From assembly GCA_910584975.1 (NCBI GenBank), contig CAJUEA010000029.1, positions 1 to 19,943 on the forward strand: a DNA stretch of 19,943 bases, in the 5' to 3' direction. The number at the start of each line of letters is the position of its first letter. Within the stretch, counting starts at the first letter, position 1. The position numbers were made by a program, and so were the translations under genes. Under the pieces are notes generated by a model that made no database searches, was not told the DNA's origin, and worked only from the letters and a program-made list of their open reading frames with translations. Origin of the DNA: an uncultured Christensenella sp. Lineage in GTDB: Bacteria; Bacillota; Clostridia; Christensenellales; UBA3700. Below are positions 17,201 through 19,943 of the stretch, piece by piece.

Positions 17201-17465
17201 TGAAAATAAAAAGGCTTTGTTCATTAGTCAAAAGAGTTTTGTTTTGTGGGACAAATTCATTTGCAAATTGCAAAAGGCTCAACACTTTTATGTTGAATGT
17301 ACAGCCACCCAATAACTTAGCAACTTCCCTTTTTGCTGTTTGCACAAGATTATCGGGAACAATTATGTAATTTATTTTGTCAAGCGACATATTTTGCCTT
17401 ACTTCCTCTAGCAAAGCGACACGCACTGTATCATATGTTTTTCCACAAATTACTTGAACTGCCAT
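14193..17465 (-). CDS. addB: AddB, nuclease and iron-sulfur subunit of the AddAB complex
   Basis: This 1090-residue protein has the AddB plan: a helicase-like but degenerate N-terminal two thirds and a C-terminal nuclease. The nuclease holds HRILEKF (about 793), an Asp in GKIDRVD (about 904), IDYKTK (about 915) and QLLIYLNAY (about 938). Four cysteines positioned for a 4Fe-4S cluster are C764 (in FDCPFKFF) and C1052, C1055, C1061 (CxxCx5C), as in known AddB proteins. The N-terminus reads VICGKTYDT where many AddB proteins carry a full GxxGSGKT loop, so ATP binding is doubtful. AddB nuclease cuts one strand and the subunit reads the Chi-like signal in characterised systems. It is the first gene of the addBA operon, with AGAGGG before the ATG. 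Confidence 0.92.
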   Translation of the reverse strand: MAVQVICGKTYDTVRVALLEEVRQNMSLDKINYIIVPDNLVQTAKREVAKLLGGCTFNIKVLSLLQFANEFVPQNKTLLTNEQSLFIFKSVIKQNAKQLKSFGKIVDNDGAIREIFAMLNTLAQSNIDPNKLTKAGEKIGGILGSKVVDIAYLYDKFYSEIKDKYLDKHIIFDAFAKCNLSENIKNNANVYLLDFSLMTAEQLRCLHKIAMSQMPLSIGIVCNQNAGNSRIYPRFLTDFCKNLSENYGLQVEISNAQEDENALRTALLDNLYAYNIASQNIDNNIEVCSAQDIALEIKGVCRKIRQAVVEGGKRYKDICIFCPDIATYSRDIQRQFDIFEIPYFLKKKKELISFDIAKLFVSCLQVLESGFACEEVLIFSKNTLLDIDKDDRNSFELYVRKYNIDTIQFLTDFEQTDDMLCESANAVRQKIVVYCNALLGNSDNLSVQNIKDFYQVVLGEDGYEKYLANLLSKEGETAKRNAESACTKMFEILEQIGFFELQNNNKTQNDFCADNKTCKIDDKQIAKECNIGGQDFALYKDIVYSIQNTKIGTSKHFADSIFITDDKKQIENRQMLFVIGANDGVLVRESNGIGLFTYNELVRLEQQGVQFTPSVMEINYNEKFEVVQLFAKCEKLIVTYNQATGEQSIIVKDLCKLLNINEKSLVGDNNEIDMDFAKYAVKIGTKSNAKQELAHYYSERMRGIATGKEDVFDYLYTKLDGAYNYQNIIKQKDFKYVKENTLGWSKSEDKTFASISAVERYFDCPFKFFCDRVLKLKNVQKGGLDIASIGSFMHRILEKFFRKYKDFEMSEDYVYQIADELCDSTIKEAEFELISKSYSEKVLQNSLFKKVKYVLWKLVQVAKRSDFETASTELTFGFDWSKLPPYELKLDGKSYFVRGKIDRVDKFGDYIAIIDYKTKSSVKYSIKEIYYGERLQLLIYLNAYMSNFDIRPFALLYMPLPYSYAKEEANSAFKYSGLVMDLDEAIQHFDSGFEEKAICALPLNYNTKGQVTDKDRLKQDELKILREYADKVVAQAISEIESGYIEAKAESCDNCEYGRICLKKNNPQNMRKKYSKKHFSIAAKEEDGNG

Positions 17466-17557
17466 ATTACCCTCTAGCTAAACTCCTTTTTAGAATAAAT
17501 TATATTTGCACAAATTAAATAACAATAAAAACTATATTGCAAATACTTTCAGTTTTT

Positions 17558-17586
17558 ATTATATCACGATTTAAGCCCCCTTTCAA
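17558..17586 (-). promoter_or_regulatory. promoter of the addBA operon
   Basis: On the minus strand TTGAAA (17586-17581), a 17-bp spacer starting GGGGGC, and TATAAT (17563-17558) lie about 95 bp before the addB start. Transcription should begin near 17551. It is back-to-back with the plus-strand promoter at 17678-17706. Confidence 0.8.
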
Positions 17587-17677
17587 GGCAATTCTTAAAG
17601 ATTTTTGCAATAAGGCAATAAAGTTATTGTTTTTTTTGCAAAAATATGCTAAACTTACAATATCAATGCTTTTGCAC

Positions 17678-17706
17678 TTGCAAGTTGCCTTTTGATATGC
17701 TATAAT
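17678..17706 (+). promoter_or_regulatory. promoter of the lipoprotein gene, divergent from addBA
   Basis: TTGCAA (17678-17683) and TATAAT (17701-17706) are separated by 17 bp. Transcription should begin near 17713, giving an AT-rich leader of about 165 nt before the start at 17880. I see no clear regulatory structure in that leader. Confidence 0.72.
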
Positions 17707-17879
17707 AAATAAGCTAATAAGAAAATATACATTTTCACAAAAGCTATTGTGGCGATATAGCATTTGTTAAACAAATTTGTCAGCTTTTATAAATAATTTA
17801 AAATTTGTTTTAGCTAACAATTTTTTGCAAATAATCAAAATGAGCATTTATCAATTTACACCCTATAAATGAGGTTAAT

Positions 17880-18767
17880 ATGAAAAAGAAAATCTTTTTA
17901 TTTACAATAATTATTGCCGTTTTGGCAGTTGTTTTGGCAGGTTGTATAAGCAAACCTCCACACAAAACTTTTTCTGATCCATGGGATAATTACGAACAAA
18001 TAACATATGATGTTACTCGCACCCTAAAGGATGGCAGTGTGATTAAAGGTGTCAGCGTTATGACAACTGAAAGACTTACAAATCAAACGATAAACATTGG
18101 CAAAAATGAATTGCAAAACTTTTCAGGCACTGTAATTACTATTGACACAAAGCTTGAGGACAACAGCACAATGTTTGCTCAAGTTGCTTTCAAACCTTCT
18201 TTTGAGCCTGTTGCAAGCTACAAAAACATTGCCATAACAGGACATAGTGGAAGTCAACCAGAAACAAATATCAATCAAACAACTGATATCAGCTATAACA
18301 ATGAAAAATGCTACTACAGCACTAATTTTGATGGCGTGGAGACAAATGACGAAATCAAAGTTGGCAAATGGATTAAAAAACCTTATTATGACAACTTAAT
18401 GCTTTATCACATTGCAAGAAGTAGTTATATGAACGGCAAATTCACTGCTATTTCAACCAAAGTGCTTAGCGTAAGTGATTTTAAAATGAAAACATTAACA
18501 GTTGCCCAAAACAAAGCAAGTGCTATAACTCCAATTTTTGGAGAAAGTGAAGGTGGAATTCTTGCTGACGAAGTTAAACTTACACTAAACCAAACTTTCC
18601 CGGGAACAGGTGCACCAATGGTTGTTACTTTGTCAAAACAAACTTCAGAAGACTACAACGGCTTGAAATTGAGCACAGATAGGATTCCTTTGATTATTAA
18701 GGAAGGCGATATTGAGTACAAAATTAAAGCTTATGTTTCAGCGCAAAGTGCTCCAACAAACAATTAA
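17880..18767 (+). CDS. putative lipoprotein of unknown function
   Basis: This 295-residue protein begins with a textbook lipoprotein signal: MKKK, a hydrophobic run, then the lipobox LAGC with Cys22. It should be anchored to the outer face of the membrane. The mature part is mostly predicted beta strand with many polar residues (for example VTRTLKDGSVIKGVSV and IKVGKWIKKPYYDN) and has one further cysteine. No catalytic motif or transport-binding signature is evident and I cannot assign a family. The ribosome binding site is a modest GAGGT 6 nt before the ATG. The gene has its own promoter and terminator, so it is a single transcription unit. Confidence 0.8.
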   Translation: MKKKIFLFTIIIAVLAVVLAGCISKPPHKTFSDPWDNYEQITYDVTRTLKDGSVIKGVSVMTTERLTNQTINIGKNELQNFSGTVITIDTKLEDNSTMFAQVAFKPSFEPVASYKNIAITGHSGSQPETNINQTTDISYNNEKCYYSTNFDGVETNDEIKVGKWIKKPYYDNLMLYHIARSSYMNGKFTAISTKVLSVSDFKMKTLTVAQNKASAITPIFGESEGGILADEVKLTLNQTFPGTGAPMVVTLSKQTSEDYNGLKLSTDRIPLIIKEGDIEYKIKAYVSAQSAPTNN

Positions 18768-18855
18768 TTGTTGTGCTAAAGTATAAATAAATTAAAGAAT
18801 ATTTTAAATATACAAGTTTAACAATAAAATCACAGCAAAATTAATATGAGTATAT

Positions 18856-18887
18856 AAAAACAATCGCAGTTTGCGATTGTTTTTTTC
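18856..18887 (+). terminator. intrinsic terminator of the lipoprotein gene, possibly bidirectional
   Basis: CAATCGCA (18861-18868) and TGCGATTG (18872-18879) form a stem with a GTT loop, followed by seven T. A run of A on the left means the minus strand also has a T-run after the stem, so it could stop transcription from the convergent gene too. It is 88 bp past the stop codon. Confidence 0.9.
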
Positions 18888-18892
18888 TTTCT

Positions 18893-18933
18893 CTGACCAA
18901 ACGCAAAGTTCAACTTTGTTGTACTTTGAGCAG
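18893..18933 (-). repeat. H1 hairpin module of the composite repeat, inverted and decayed
   Basis: Read on the minus strand these 41 bases match the H1 hairpin at 597-637 with 6 differences by my count. The inner part GTTGAACTTTGCGTTTGGTC is unchanged, but one stem arm has lost pairing. The H2 module is absent, so H1 can occur separately. Confidence 0.7.
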
Positions 18934-18969
18934 ACTTGATAATGTAATGTTTTAACTCAACAAGCATAA

Positions 18970-19080
18970 TCCGAGATCCCTCGACTACGCTCGGGATGAC
19001 AAAATAAATAAATCGAATGACATTGGTCATGTCATTTCGAGCTTAACGGGGTCCCCACAAAATAACCTTTTTGTGGGAAA
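18970..19080. repeat. head-to-head pair of interspersed repeats (short form forward, long form reversed)
   Basis: A forward short form (CCGAGATCCCTCGACTACG and CTCGGGATGAC, to 19000) faces a reversed long form (GTCATTTCGAGCTTAACGGG, then the H3 hairpin at 19053-19077). The centre CGAATGACAT-tggtc-ATGTCATTTCG is itself an inverted repeat with one bulge. It lies between the convergent lipoprotein and dockerin-like genes, mirroring the arrangement at 7505-7990. Confidence 0.78.
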
Positions 19081-19084
19081 TATC

Positions 19085-19112
19085 AAACGAGGTAAAAGTT
19101 TTTACCTCGTTT
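19085..19112 (-). terminator. hairpin just after the dockerin-like gene, probable terminator
   Basis: AAACGAGGTAAA (19085-19096) and TTTACCTCGTTT (19101-19112) form a perfect 12-bp inverted repeat starting 5 bp after the stop codon. The trailing sequence on the minus strand has only short T-runs, so termination efficiency is uncertain; the hairpin at 18856-18887 could back it up. Confidence 0.6.
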
Positions 19113-19117
19113 ATCTT

Positions 19118-19943
19118 TTAAACATATTTTGTTAAATCAGCATTTCCACCGATATAATTCAATAATGTTTCACTATCTGCTGTGGTTATATTTCCTTTGT
19201 TTTGTATACTTGCAGATAGTATGGTTAGTTTATCTTTAATATCGTTTGTATTAAGCACAACATTGCCGTTAACTACTCTGTTCAAATATGTTATATCTGC
19301 TGTATTTACTACTCCGTCTCCTGTTAAGTCTCCTAATACACTTAGGTATATTGTTTTACTATTATAATTAAAATAACATCCAGTTCCGACATAATCATCG
19401 TCGCTTGCAACTACTCCATTAGCTTTGTATATTACAATTTGGCTTATGTCAACACCTAATTGACTTGCCAAGCTTGTTTTTAAATCACTTGCTTTTGTTT
19501 TTGGTGCTATATTTCCAATGATTGCCTTGTTAACTAGGCTTGCTGTTGTTATTTCACTGCCAACTCGGTATGTTTTGCCAGTTACGCTATCAATGCTCAA
19601 ATCTAACAGCATATAATCATTTGTTATATTTTTATTGCTTTCAAAGTAACTATTTGTTTGAGTGCTTCCACCAATCACATTTAGCAATATTTTTCCATCT
19701 GTTGAGGTCACTTTCCCTTTGTTATCTACCATTGCTGCAAGTTGTTGTTCTATGCTCAATGTGTCAAGTTTTATTTCGCCTTTTGCTATCCTATTTATGT
19801 AAGTTATATCTAGAGCATTAATAATTCCGTCCGCAACTACATCACCAAGCACAGAGACAAATGCCGTTTCCAACACAGCTCCACCACTTGATAATGTCTC
19901 TAGTTTCCAACCTGTAGCAACAAACATATTTTGTGCACCTTCA
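19118..19943 (-). CDS. C-terminal part of a surface protein with two dockerin-like modules (5' end outside the window)
   Basis: The reading frame runs open off the right edge, with at least 275 codons visible. The ATG at 19927-19925 is internal and not a reliable start. Two tandem modules are seen. Each ends in a dockerin-type Ca2+-binding loop: GDVVADGIINALD (coding 19846-19808) and GDLTGDGVVNTAD (19333-19295), both followed by ITYLNR-like helices. Each is completed by a weaker second loop (NKGKVTSTD, NKGNITTAD) and a LLN-IGG helix. The second is preceded by a small domain (SDLKTSLASQLGVD to GTGCYFNYN) often found before dockerins in gut Clostridia. Dockerins bind cohesins, so a role in assembling or anchoring a surface complex is inferred. 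No catalytic domain is visible in this fragment. Confidence 0.82.
   Translation of the reverse strand, partial: EGAQNMFVATGWKLETLSSGGAVLETAFVSVLGDVVADGIINALDITYINRIAKGEIKLDTLSIEQQLAAMVDNKGKVTSTDGKILLNVIGGSTQTNSYFESNKNITNDYMLLDLSIDSVTGKTYRVGSEITTASLVNKAIIGNIAPKTKASDLKTSLASQLGVDISQIVIYKANGVVASDDDYVGTGCYFNYNSKTIYLSVLGDLTGDGVVNTADITYLNRVVNGNVVLNTNDIKDKLTILSASIQNKGNITTADSETLLNYIGGNADLTKYV

Noticed and set aside
18830..19030. Minus-strand open frame of 66 codons
   Set aside because: It is made of repeat copies and the lipoprotein gene's terminator hairpin.

Overview
The window looks like a contig from an AT-rich, Gram-positive-type bacterium, most likely an uncultured anaerobic member of the Bacillota (Clostridia). 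The grounds are consensus TTGACA/TATAAT promoters, strong AGGAGG-type ribosome binding sites, U-tract terminators, an addB-addA recombination operon, two lipoprotein signal peptides, and surface proteins with cadherin-like and dockerin-like modules. Species-level placement is not possible from the sequence alone.

Layout. Positions 1-312 hold the end of a minus-strand stable-RNA unit: a consensus promoter, tRNA-Ala(UGC), tRNA-Ile(GAU), and what looks like the spacer just before a 23S rRNA gene lying off the left end. No 16S gene lies between the promoter and the tRNAs. Positions 313-2555 carry no gene. They hold a dense array of modular palindromic repeats (about 500-1815), then very AT-rich DNA. 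A consensus promoter and a structured leader of about 190 nt precede a plus-strand gene (2786-7393) for a 1535-residue cell-surface protein built of cadherin-like beta-sandwich repeats. Positions 7394-8150 lie between convergent genes and hold two terminators, a 183-bp tandem duplication and more of the same repeats. A CorA-family metal transporter (8151-9110, minus) has a long leader with a likely transcription attenuator.

Positions 9826-17465 are a minus-strand block: addB, addA (overlapping by 8 nt) and then a three-helix membrane protein of unknown function. AddAB is the Firmicute counterpart of RecBCD: it resects double-strand breaks and loads RecA. Divergent from addB is a plus-strand lipoprotein of unknown function (17880-18767). 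After another convergent, repeat-filled intergenic region, the right end holds the 3' part of a minus-strand gene (19118 to the window end) with two dockerin-like modules.

The most unusual content is non-coding. One interspersed repeat family exists in a short form (GAGATCCC...CTCGGGATGAC) and a long form in which a hairpin cassette (CCCCACAAAA-loop-TTTTGTGGGG) sits in the loop of the short form. It is sometimes joined to a further two-hairpin module. The corA leader attenuator and the apparent tRNA-23S unit lacking a linked 16S gene are the other points worth checking.
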